From the NCBI GenBank assembly GCA_964580305.1, contig CAZOKL010000049.1:1-16283 (forward strand): a stretch of DNA of 16,283 nt. The letters are read 5' to 3'. This stretch comes from Phocaeicola_A sp964580305 (GTDB taxonomy: Bacteria > Bacteroidota > Bacteroidia > Bacteroidales > Bacteroidaceae). Below are positions 1 through 6,484 of this stretch, piece after piece; position 1 is the stretch's first letter, and the number at the start of each line of letters is the position of its first letter. The translations under genes and the position numbers were made by a program. The notes under the pieces were generated by a model. It was not told the origin of the DNA and ran no database searches. It saw only the letters and a program-made list of their open reading frames with translations.

Positions 1-46
1 ATGAAAGTTTTATTCTCTTTGGTATCTAATTAAGTAGATTTATTTG

Positions 47-54
47 TAACTTTG
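47..54 (+). promoter_or_regulatory. Bacteroidetes -7 box for the DUF177-rpmF operon
   Basis: TAACTTTG matches the Bacteroidetes -7 consensus TAnnTTTG at every fixed position and lies 32 nt before the DUF177 start codon, so transcription would begin near position 60. The nearest upstream TTTG (18-21) is 25 nt away, longer than the usual 19-21, so the -33 element is weak or degenerate. Confidence 0.55.
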
Positions 55-86
55 TCGCCCGAATACAATGAAATTGTATAAGAACA

Positions 87-650
87 ATGGTTGTGGAAAA
101 ATTTGATGCATATAGAATAGACCTGAAAGGAATGAAAGAGAATACATATTCCTGTGAATATGCGCTTGATAATCGTTTCTTTAGCGATATTGATGCACCA
201 GAGGTTCACGCAGGAAACGTTAATGTTACACTAACAGTCAGAAAGACTGCTGGAATTTACGAGCTTTCGTTTAAGATTGATGGTGTCGTGAGTGTGTCTT
301 GTGACCGTTGTTTGGATGATATGGATCAACCTGTATCTTCTGTAGATGTCTTGAAAGTCAAACTTGGCGATGAATATATGGAAGATGAAGATATGGTGGT
401 CATACCTGAAGGAGAAGGTGTGATAAATGTTGCATGGTATATGTATGAATTCATAGCCTTGGATATACCTGTTAAGCATGTTCATGAAAAGGGTAAATGT
501 AACAAAGCCATGGAAGGAAAATTGAGTCAGTATTTGCGAACCTTAGCTGATGAAGAAAATGATTTAAGTAAAGAAGAATCGGATGATTCGGAAACGTACG
601 ATAATGTTGATCCGAGATGGAATGAACTAAAGAAAATAATAAATAGATAA
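87..650 (+). CDS. DUF177 (YceD-like) protein, co-transcribed with rpmF
   Basis: This 187-residue protein is a DUF177/YceD family member. The sequence shows the family's CxxC pair at C72 and C75 in the central segment, a further Cys at 138 after the conserved LDIPVKH stretch, a run of acidic residues at about 150-170, and the C-terminal DPRW motif (residues 175-178). DUF177 genes commonly sit directly before rpmF; here rpmF begins 21 nt downstream. The family has been linked to ribosomal RNA processing or ribosome accumulation in bacteria and plastids, but its biochemical activity is not settled. No Shine-Dalgarno sequence precedes the ATG, which is normal in this phylum. The ATG at 68 is out of frame. 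Family assignment is firm; the role is inferred from context. Confidence 0.88.
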   Translation: MVVEKFDAYRIDLKGMKENTYSCEYALDNRFFSDIDAPEVHAGNVNVTLTVRKTAGIYELSFKIDGVVSVSCDRCLDDMDQPVSSVDVLKVKLGDEYMEDEDMVVIPEGEGVINVAWYMYEFIALDIPVKHVHEKGKCNKAMEGKLSQYLRTLADEENDLSKEESDDSETYDNVDPRWNELKKIINR

Positions 651-671
651 TAATTAAAAGTTTTAGAAAAA

Positions 672-857
672 ATGGCACATCCTAAGAGAAGACAATCAAA
701 GACTAGAACTGCTAAGAGAAGAACTCACGACAAAGCAGTAGCTCCTACATTGGCTATTTGCCCAAATTGTGGAGCATGGCATGTTTATCACACTGTATGT
801 GGCGCTTGCGGCTATTATAGAGGCAAGTTGGCAATCGTAAAAGAGGCTGCTGTCTAA
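672..857 (+). CDS. rpmF: 50S ribosomal protein L32
   Basis: This 61-residue protein begins MAHPKRRQSKTRTAKRR, the typical basic N-terminus of L32, and has a zinc-ribbon pattern of two CxxC pairs (C30/C33 and C43/C46). The intact cysteines mark the zinc-binding form rather than a zinc-independent paralogue. L32 is a small large-subunit protein. The gene follows DUF177 by 21 nt and is followed by a terminator-like hairpin at 874-900, so DUF177-rpmF may be a two-gene transcript partly insulated from fabH. Length and spacing are normal for the family. Confidence 0.97.
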   Translation: MAHPKRRQSKTRTAKRRTHDKAVAPTLAICPNCGAWHVYHTVCGACGYYRGKLAIVKEAAV

Positions 858-873
858 TTGATGCGGTTAAATA

Positions 874-906
874 TAGCTGGAGAGGTCTCCTCTCTGGCTA
901 CTTTTA
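874..906 (+). terminator. terminator-like hairpin after rpmF
   Basis: Arms 874-884 and 890-900 pair over 11 bp, including two G-U wobbles, around a 5-nt loop. The downstream sequence CTTTTATATT is T-rich but interrupted, so this may be a partial terminator (attenuator) ahead of fabH rather than a full stop. Confidence 0.6.
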
Positions 907-930
907 TATTATAACGAGAATTTTGATTAC

Positions 931-1938
931 ATGGAAAAAATAAATGCTGTCATTACAGGAGTCGGCGGTTATGTTCCTGAATATGTTTTGACCAACGAAG
1001 AGTTGTCGCGTATGGTGGATACTAACGATGAATGGATTATGACCCGTATCGGCGTAAAGGAAAGACGTATTCTTAGCGAAGAAGGATTAGGGACTTCCTA
1101 CTTGTGCCGTAAAGCAGCCAAACAATTGATGCAACGCACGGGCTCCAATCCCGATGATATTGATGCGGTGATTGTGTGTACGACAACTCCTGATTATCAA
1201 TTTCCTTCAACGGCTTCAATTCTTTGTGATAAATTGGGTTTAAAGAATGCATTCGCATTTGATCTTTCTGCTGCATGTTGCGGATTTCTTTATGGGCTTG
1301 ATGTAGCCAGCAGTTTGATTTCATCTGGTCGTCACAAGAAAATCATTCTCGTTGGAGGTGATAAAATGTCTTCAATAGTGAATTACTCAGATCGTGCTAC
1401 TTGTCCAATTTTTGGCGATGGTGCGGCTGCTGTGATGATGGAGGCTACAATGGAAGATTATGGAGTAAAAGATGTTTTGTTGCGTACAGATGGCAAGGGT
1501 TTGCCATTTCTCCACTTGAAGGCCGGTGGTTCGGTCTGTCCTCCTTCTTATTTTACGGTAAGCAACAAGATGCATTATTTGTATCAGGAAGGGCGCACGG
1601 TCTTTAAGTATGCCGTTTCAAATATGTCAAATGTGACGGAAGAAATAGCAAAACGTAATGGTTTGAACAAAGATAATATCAATTGGGTTATCCCTCATCA
1701 GGCTAATTTGCGTATCATCGATGCAGTGGCCAATCGTCTGGAAGTTCCTATAGATAAAGTGATGGTGAACATTCAACGCTATGGCAATAGCAGTGGTGGC
1801 ACATTGCCTCTGTGCTTGTGGGACTATGAAAACCAGCTGCGCAAAGGTGATAACTTGATTTTCACAGCTTTCGGCGCCGGATTTACTTATGGTGCTGTGT
1901 ATGTGAAATGGGGTTATGATGGCAATGCCAAGAAATAA
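931..1938 (+). CDS. fabH: beta-ketoacyl-ACP synthase III (FabH)
   Basis: This 335-residue enzyme catalyses the first condensation of type II fatty-acid synthesis, joining an acyl-CoA primer to malonyl-ACP in the cytoplasm. The Cys-His-Asn catalytic triad of the KAS III family is visible: C116 in SAACCGF, H256 in IPHQAN and N286 in YGNSSGG. The length is standard and the N-terminus matches the family. The catalytic Cys is followed by a second Cys (C117) where many homologues have Ala, a minor variation. The gene lies 73 nt after rpmF, with a terminator-like hairpin between them, and is followed by a long imperfect hairpin before era. Primer preference (acetyl or branched) cannot be read from the sequence. 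Confidence 0.96.
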   Translation: MEKINAVITGVGGYVPEYVLTNEELSRMVDTNDEWIMTRIGVKERRILSEEGLGTSYLCRKAAKQLMQRTGSNPDDIDAVIVCTTTPDYQFPSTASILCDKLGLKNAFAFDLSAACCGFLYGLDVASSLISSGRHKKIILVGGDKMSSIVNYSDRATCPIFGDGAAAVMMEATMEDYGVKDVLLRTDGKGLPFLHLKAGGSVCPPSYFTVSNKMHYLYQEGRTVFKYAVSNMSNVTEEIAKRNGLNKDNINWVIPHQANLRIIDAVANRLEVPIDKVMVNIQRYGNSSGGTLPLCLWDYENQLRKGDNLIFTAFGAGFTYGAVYVKWGYDGNAKK

Positions 1939-1960
1939 AAGTTTCTGTTTGATAATAAAG

Positions 1961-2045
1961 AAGAGAAGCTGTTCAGAACATCTTAGAGCGGGACTTGCAT
2001 GATGTTTGTCTATATGCTCTGGATGCTTTGATACAGCCTCTTTTT
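1961..2045 (+). repeat. long imperfect hairpin between fabH and era, ending in T5
   Basis: Hand folding pairs 1961-1989 with 2016-2044 in one rod of about 26 pairs. It has a bulged T at 1984, a bulged T at 2032, mismatches at 1978/2026 and 1967/2038, and a 26-nt apical loop (1990-2015). The 3' arm ends in a run of five T (2041-2045), 15 nt before the era start codon. It could be a terminator for fabH, an RNA processing site, or a copy of a dispersed palindromic repeat; the sequence alone does not decide. Confidence 0.6.
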
Positions 2046-2060
2046 GTCTAAATAATTAAT

Positions 2061-2942
2061 ATGCATAAAGCAGGATTTGTGAACATTGTGGGTAATCCGA
2101 ATGTCGGGAAGTCTACGTTGATGAACCTTCTGGTGGGCGAACGTATTTCCATTGCCACGTTCAAGGCTCAGACCACCCGGCATCGTATTATGGGCATTAT
2201 CAATACGGATGAGATGCAGATTGTTTTTTCTGACACGCCAGGGGTGATCAAGCCTAACTATAAATTGCAAGAGTCCATGCTCAGCTTTTCTGAATCGGCA
2301 TTGAAAGATGCGGATGTGTTGCTTTATGTGACAGATGTAGTGGAGAAACCTGACAAAAACATCGATTTCATTCAGAAAGTGCAGGCGATGGGCGTTCCTG
2401 TTTTGTTGCTGATTAATAAGATTGATTTGAGCAATCAGGAGGTTCTGACGAAGATTGTCGAAAACTGGCATGACCTGTTGCCGAAAGCTGAGATTATTCC
2501 CATCTCTGCTACGGCCCGATTCAATATTGACGTGGTGATGAAACGCATCAAGGAATTGCTGCCTGACTCTCCGCCATATTTTGAAAAAGACCAGTGGACA
2601 GACAAACCAGCACGCTTTTTTGTGACGGAAATCATCCGGGAGAAAATTTTGCTCTACTATGACAAGGAAATACCCTATGCGGTGGAAGTTGTGGTCGAGC
2701 AATTCAAGGAAGACGAAAAGTTCATTCATATCAATGTAGTGATTTATGTCGAACGGGAGTCGCAAAAAGGCATCATTATCGGAAAGCAGGGCAAAGCTTT
2801 GAAGAAAGTTGTGACCGAGGCGCGCAAGTCTTTGGAAAAATTCTTTGGCAAGAGCATTTATCTGGAAACATTTGTGAAAGTGGACAAGGACTGGCGCAGT
2901 TCAGACAAAGAACTGAAGAACTTTGGCTACAATTTGGATTAA
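2061..2942 (+). CDS. era: GTPase Era, 16S rRNA and 30S assembly factor
   Basis: This 293-residue GTPase binds near the 3' end of 16S rRNA and supports 30S subunit maturation. The G1 loop GNPNVGKS covers residues 11-18, G3 DTPG is at 58-61, and G4 NKID is at 119-122. The C-terminal KH RNA-binding domain carries its GxxG loop as GKQG at 241-244. Length and domain order are normal. It follows the fabH-era hairpin by 15 nt and precedes der by 41 nt. No clear promoter is seen directly upstream, so it is probably read from fabH through the hairpin or from a poorly matching promoter. Confidence 0.97.
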   Translation: MHKAGFVNIVGNPNVGKSTLMNLLVGERISIATFKAQTTRHRIMGIINTDEMQIVFSDTPGVIKPNYKLQESMLSFSESALKDADVLLYVTDVVEKPDKNIDFIQKVQAMGVPVLLLINKIDLSNQEVLTKIVENWHDLLPKAEIIPISATARFNIDVVMKRIKELLPDSPPYFEKDQWTDKPARFFVTEIIREKILLYYDKEIPYAVEVVVEQFKEDEKFIHINVVIYVERESQKGIIIGKQGKALKKVVTEARKSLEKFFGKSIYLETFVKVDKDWRSSDKELKNFGYNLD

Positions 2943-2983
2943 TTAATTTCAGACTGTGAAGTCATCACACTAAAAGAAGATTT

Positions 2984-4297
2984 ATGGGAAACTTAGTAGC
3001 GATTGTTGGACGTCCCAATGTGGGAAAGTCGACGCTTTTTAATCGTCTGACCCGCACGCGGCAGGCGATTGTGAACGATGAAGCCGGAACGACCCGCGAC
3101 CGCCAATATGGAAAGAGCGAATGGAACGGAAAGGAATTTTCCGTTGTGGACACCGGAGGATGGGTGGTCAATTCGGATGATATTTTTGAGGAAGAAATCC
3201 GCAAACAGGTGCTTATTGCCATTGATGAAGCCGACATGGTGCTTTTCCTGGTTGATGTGGTCAATGGAGTGACCTATCTGGATATGCAGGTGGCTTCCAT
3301 TTTGCGCCGCACGACGTTACCTGTCATTCTCGTTGCCAACAAGACTGATAATAATGACCTACAATATAATGCTGCGGAGTTCTATAAGTTAGGCTTGGGC
3401 GACCCCTATTGCATCTCGGCATTGAGCGGCAGTGGCACGGGTGATTTGCTCGATTTGATTGTCAGTAAATTCAAGAAAGAATCTGGTGGGTTGCTTGATG
3501 ATGACATTCCTCGCTTTGCCGTTGTCGGGCGTCCCAATGTGGGAAAATCGTCCATAATCAATGCCTTCATCGGGGAAAATCGCAACATCGTGACTGAGAT
3601 TGCCGGGACGACCCGCGACTCGATATATACCCGTTATGAAAAGTTTGGTTTCGACTTCTATTTGGTCGACACAGCCGGAATCCGTCGAAAGAACAAGGTG
3701 GTTGAGGATTTGGAATACTATTCAGTGATGCGCTCCATTCGTGCCATCGAGAACTCCGATGTCTGCATTCTGATGCTCGATGCCACACGCGGCATTGAGG
3801 GGCAGGATTTGAACATCTTCTCTCTCATCCAGCGCAACCAGAAAGGGTTGGTGGTTGTGGTCAACAAATGGGACTTGGTGCCCGAAAAGACTGATAAGGT
3901 GATGAAAACCTTCGAAAACGCCGTGCGCAACCGGTTGGCTCCGTTTACCGATTTCCCGATAATTTTCGGTTCCGCATTGACCAAGCAGCGCATCTACAAG
4001 GTGCTGGAGGCTGCTGAACAAGTTTACAAAAACCGCACGACGCGCATTTCTACGGCACGTCTGAACGAGGAGATGCTCCCGCTCATTGAAGCTTATCCTC
4101 CTCCCTCGATAAAGGGGAAATATATCAAGATAAAATATTGCACACAGTTGCCCAACACGCAGGTTCCCTCCTTCGTTTTTTTTGCCAATCTGCCACAATA
4201 TGTGAAGGAACCCTATCGCCGTTTTTTGGAAAACAAAATGCGTGAGCGTTGGTCGTTGAGTGGGACACCGATTAACATTTTCCTGCGGCAGAAGTGA
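2984..4297 (+). CDS. der: GTPase Der (EngA), tandem G domains, 50S assembly factor
   Basis: This 437-residue protein has the two consecutive G domains that define Der/EngA. The P-loops are both GRPNVGKS, at residues 9-16 and 182-189; each domain has a DTGG or DTAG G3 motif and an NKTD or NKWD G4 motif. The C-terminal part is the family's KH-like domain. Der acts in 50S subunit assembly. The two P-loops are encoded by an identical 17-nt stretch (3011-3027 and 3530-3546), an internal direct repeat. The gene ends the era-der pair and is followed by a strong terminator at 4331-4373. Confidence 0.97.
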   Translation: MGNLVAIVGRPNVGKSTLFNRLTRTRQAIVNDEAGTTRDRQYGKSEWNGKEFSVVDTGGWVVNSDDIFEEEIRKQVLIAIDEADMVLFLVDVVNGVTYLDMQVASILRRTTLPVILVANKTDNNDLQYNAAEFYKLGLGDPYCISALSGSGTGDLLDLIVSKFKKESGGLLDDDIPRFAVVGRPNVGKSSIINAFIGENRNIVTEIAGTTRDSIYTRYEKFGFDFYLVDTAGIRRKNKVVEDLEYYSVMRSIRAIENSDVCILMLDATRGIEGQDLNIFSLIQRNQKGLVVVVNKWDLVPEKTDKVMKTFENAVRNRLAPFTDFPIIFGSALTKQRIYKVLEAAEQVYKNRTTRISTARLNEEMLPLIEAYPPPSIKGKYIKIKYCTQLPNTQVPSFVFFANLPQYVKEPYRRFLENKMRERWSLSGTPINIFLRQK

Positions 4298-4330
4298 TTG
4301 TCAATACTTTACGCAGAATAATATTATAAA

Positions 4331-4380
4331 ATAGAAAGCATAGCAAAAGTCAAGTTTTTGTTATGCTTTCTATATTGTTT
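4331..4380 (+). terminator. strong hairpin terminator after der
   Basis: Arms 4331-4348 and 4356-4373 pair over 18 bp with one G-U wobble and a 7-nt loop. The 5' arm ends in AAAA and the 3' arm begins with T residues; ATTGTTT follows. This separates the housekeeping cluster from the sigma factor gene. No clear promoter for the sigma gene is seen: TTTG at 4378-4381 with TTCGGTTG 21 nt later matches only four of the six fixed positions of the -7 box. Confidence 0.8.
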
Positions 4381-4420
4381 GAAATATAGCTATTCCTTTC
4401 TTTTCGGTTGAAAACATAAT

Positions 4421-4969
4421 ATGAAAGCAATCTATCACAATCATAACGAGCATACTTTTGAGGACTTGTTTCGGAAATACTATTCTCGGCTTTATTACTA
4501 TGCTCTCGATTGGGTGAACGAGGAGGAGATTGCCAAAGACATCGTGAGCGAACTATTCGGTGACTTATGGGTGAATTTCGACCATTGGAAGCCTAGCAAC
4601 CCTGAAGCCTATCTTGCACGAGCTGTGCGCAACCGTTGCTTGAACTATTTGAAACACAAGGTTATCGAACGCAATGCATTGGAGGCCTATCTAAACGAAA
4701 AGCAGGCACTTATATCTTCCGATCTGACAGCCCAGGAAGAACTGATGCGGCGGATAGAGACTGTGATGACAGAATTGCCGGAACGCACACGCTTTGTCGT
4801 GCAGCAGTGTTACATCGAAGGAAAGAAATATAGTGAGCTGGCCACCCAGTTGGACACCACGCCTGGCATGATACACAAGCACATCAGCAAGGCTTTAGCG
4901 ATTTTTAGGAAAGCTTTAGAAGTGAAAAGGGAAGGAAAAGGTACCAATAAACAGTCTGAACAGTCTTGA
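4421..4969 (+). CDS. ECF-type RNA polymerase sigma-70 factor
   Basis: This 182-residue protein is an extracytoplasmic-function sigma factor of the Bacteroidetes FecI-like type. Region 2 spans about residues 11-80, with the FRKYYSRLYYYAL segment and the KDIVSELFGDLW core-binding helix. Region 4 spans about 108-166, with a helix-turn-helix around YSELATQLDTTPGMIHKHI for -35 recognition. Regions 1 and 3 are absent, as expected. It is followed after 24 nt by a FecR-type anti-sigma factor, the usual pairing in which the membrane protein holds the sigma factor until a signal arrives through a TonB-dependent receptor. Here no receptor gene follows, so the signal and target genes are unknown. Confidence 0.93.
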   Translation: MKAIYHNHNEHTFEDLFRKYYSRLYYYALDWVNEEEIAKDIVSELFGDLWVNFDHWKPSNPEAYLARAVRNRCLNYLKHKVIERNALEAYLNEKQALISSDLTAQEELMRRIETVMTELPERTRFVVQQCYIEGKKYSELATQLDTTPGMIHKHISKALAIFRKALEVKREGKGTNKQSEQS

Positions 4970-4993
4970 TTAAAATGTGATATAGAAATAGGT

Positions 4994-6064
4994 ATGGAAG
5001 ATAATAAGCACATAGACGAACTGAGTGACGAAGAAAAACACTTGCGTGCTCTGTTACAGATGAGCCACCGGCGCAGTTGCATTTCCCCGCCCGATGTGGA
5101 TAAGGCGTGGGACACTTTCCGACGTGAGCATAAGGAGGCGAAGATTTCGCACCGCAGAAAGTTTTCCGTTTGGCACTTGTCAGCTGCGGCCATCTTGGGG
5201 GCTGTGGCGATGTGGGCACTCATAATTCTTTTTCCTGCTACGTTCTCCTCTCTGCGCGATGATGCAGAGTTGTCAAGCTTCGTGGCTCTGCAGCATGACG
5301 GAGCACCGCAACAAGTGCGGTTGGAGCAGGAGGATGTGTCCATCAACCTCACGCTCGGTGACTCCATATCATTTCGCACTGTGGCCGATCCCGTTGTCGT
5401 GTCATCGGCTGTTGTCGAGGAGGTCAAGACCAAACGCCTGTCCACTCCCCGCGGGATGGATTTCAAGGTGATTCTCCCCGACGGTTCCGAGGTGTGGCTT
5501 AATGCCGAGAGCTCCATCGAATTCCCTTCAGCCTTTCACTCCGGTTTGCGGCAGGTGCGCCTGCAGGGCGAAGCTTATTTCAGTGTGGCCCGTGATGAAC
5601 GCTCTCCCTTCATTGTCATGTCCGATGAGATGAATGTGCGGGTGCTGGGCACTTCGTTCAATTTTCGCAACTATGCTTCCGAGAAGGCTCATGTGACGCT
5701 TATTGAAGGCAAGGTGGAGGTGATGCGCCCCGAAAGTACACTTCCCGACGCGACGTTGAATCCCGGCGAGGACGCTTGGTTCGACGAGGAAGGGACACTC
5801 CGTGTGGAGGAAGTCGACACGTATGCAGTCACGCAGTGGGTCAAAGGCTTCTTTTATTTTCCCGATGACCCTTTGGTCGATGTGCTTCGCGCCTTGGGCC
5901 GGTGGTATAACTATGGTGTCGTGTTCCACAACATGGATGCCATTCATCAACACGTGCATTTTTCTGCTTTCCGCAATGAAGGCATCGAGATGGCCATCGA
6001 GAGCCTGAACCGTCTGCGTCACGTCTACATCCAGATAGAAGGAAACGATATTGTGGTCTATTGA
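4994..6064 (+). CDS. FecR-family anti-sigma factor with DUF4974 domain
   Basis: This 356-residue inner-membrane protein is the likely partner of the sigma factor 24 nt upstream. It has a cytoplasmic N-terminal segment (1-56), one membrane helix at about 60-82, a periplasmic FecR domain at about 149-245 (ILPDGSEVWLN, LQGEAYFSV, VRVLGTSFN), and a C-terminal DUF4974 domain at about 287-355 with the RWYNYGV motif. In the family, DUF4974 contacts the signalling domain of a SusC-like receptor. No SusC, SusD or other receptor gene follows; instead there is a 420-bp non-coding, hairpin-rich stretch and then genes on the other strand. Either the receptor is elsewhere or this is an orphan pair. Confidence 0.93.
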   Translation: MEDNKHIDELSDEEKHLRALLQMSHRRSCISPPDVDKAWDTFRREHKEAKISHRRKFSVWHLSAAAILGAVAMWALIILFPATFSSLRDDAELSSFVALQHDGAPQQVRLEQEDVSINLTLGDSISFRTVADPVVVSSAVVEEVKTKRLSTPRGMDFKVILPDGSEVWLNAESSIEFPSAFHSGLRQVRLQGEAYFSVARDERSPFIVMSDEMNVRVLGTSFNFRNYASEKAHVTLIEGKVEVMRPESTLPDATLNPGEDAWFDEEGTLRVEEVDTYAVTQWVKGFFYFPDDPLVDVLRALGRWYNYGVVFHNMDAIHQHVHFSAFRNEGIEMAIESLNRLRHVYIQIEGNDIVVY

Positions 6065-6215
6065 GTCAGCTGCGATGTCAGCAGTCCTTCCGTCACTGCG
6101 GGGAATGTGATATGGAAACGCACGCGGCCGTGCCGGCAAAAGGACGCGGAAGTTCACGGGTGATAATGGAAAAGGAACGGTTACGCTCGGATAGTTACAG
6201 GCGATGTGATGAAAA

Positions 6216-6270
6216 GATTAGTTCACGACGTGAACACATTAAACCACGCCGTGAACTAATCTCTTTATTA
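6216..6270 (+). terminator. perfect 12-bp inverted repeat, likely fecR terminator
   Basis: Arms 6216-6227 and 6250-6261 (GATTAGTTCACG and its exact complement) are perfect. After an A/C mismatch the stem continues for 4 bp (6229-6232 with 6245-6248), leaving a 12-nt loop. AAAA precedes it and TCTTTATTA follows. Within it, GTTCACG and CGTGAAC also form a short palindrome (6221-6235), so two foldings compete. Confidence 0.6.
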
Positions 6271-6303
6271 GTATGTCTTGAAGAATTGTCAGTATGGAGT
6301 TAA

Positions 6304-6356
6304 GAATTCATCCGATTGGCGTCGGGAATGCTTCCTGATGCCGTTTCGGATGATTC
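6304..6356. repeat. two-part imperfect inverted repeat
   Basis: The outer arms 6304-6315 and 6346-6356 pair over 11 bp with one bulge. After a small internal loop (TT opposite GTT), an inner 10-bp stem, 6318-6327 with 6333-6342 including two G-U pairs, closes a 5-nt loop. There is no T tract on either side, so a simple intrinsic terminator is unlikely. Confidence 0.55.
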
Positions 6357-6389
6357 GTTGCGGAGCGTCGTGCACTCCGGGCAAAGAAG

Positions 6390-6437
6390 TGGCGCGGATG
6401 ACACGGGTGTGAGTTTTCATCCGTGCCATCCGCGCCA
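6390..6437. repeat. GC-rich inverted repeat, possible terminator for DUF4831
   Basis: GGCGCGGATGACACGG at 6391-6406 and its near-exact complement at 6421-6436 pair over 16 bp with a single mismatch around a 14-nt loop; a flanking T-A pair extends it. It lies 48 nt beyond the DUF4831 stop codon on the minus strand, where it could end transcription, although the T tract there is poor. The shape also resembles dispersed palindromic elements in Bacteroidales intergenic DNA; that would need a genome comparison. Confidence 0.6.
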
Positions 6438-6484
6438 ATGTTGCGTCCGGGTGGGCGTGCTCCGTCAGTTATGTTTGCCGGACT

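Larger units (their letters stand above)
6065..6484. other. non-coding, hairpin-rich gap between the convergent fecR and DUF4831 genes
   Basis: I see no credible gene in these 420 bp. Open frames starting near 6061 and 6316 lack good starts and resemble no family I know. The stretch holds three substantial inverted repeats (6216-6261, 6304-6356, 6390-6437) and smaller ones at 6120-6133 and 6360-6379. The 7-mer GTTCACG occurs at 6152 and 6221 and inverted at 6229 and 6250. It lies between convergent genes, so some of these may act as terminators, but the number and size exceed what two terminators need. Confidence 0.7.

Noticed and set aside
1..33. Ten-codon frame starting with the first base of the window
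   Set aside because: Too short to judge; it may be the end of an upstream gene or chance, and it precedes the promoter of the DUF177 gene.
2010..2765. 251-codon minus-strand open frame opposite era
   Set aside because: Shadow of the era reading frame; the product has no recognisable motif and begins inside a conserved gene.
4378..4410. Promoter for the ECF sigma gene (TTTG, then TTCGGTTG)
   Set aside because: Only four of the six fixed -7 positions match, and the start would leave almost no leader.
6061..6303. 80-codon frame after fecR starting at TTG
   Set aside because: Weak start inside the fecR stop region, passes through a perfect inverted repeat, and the product resembles nothing known; likely chance.
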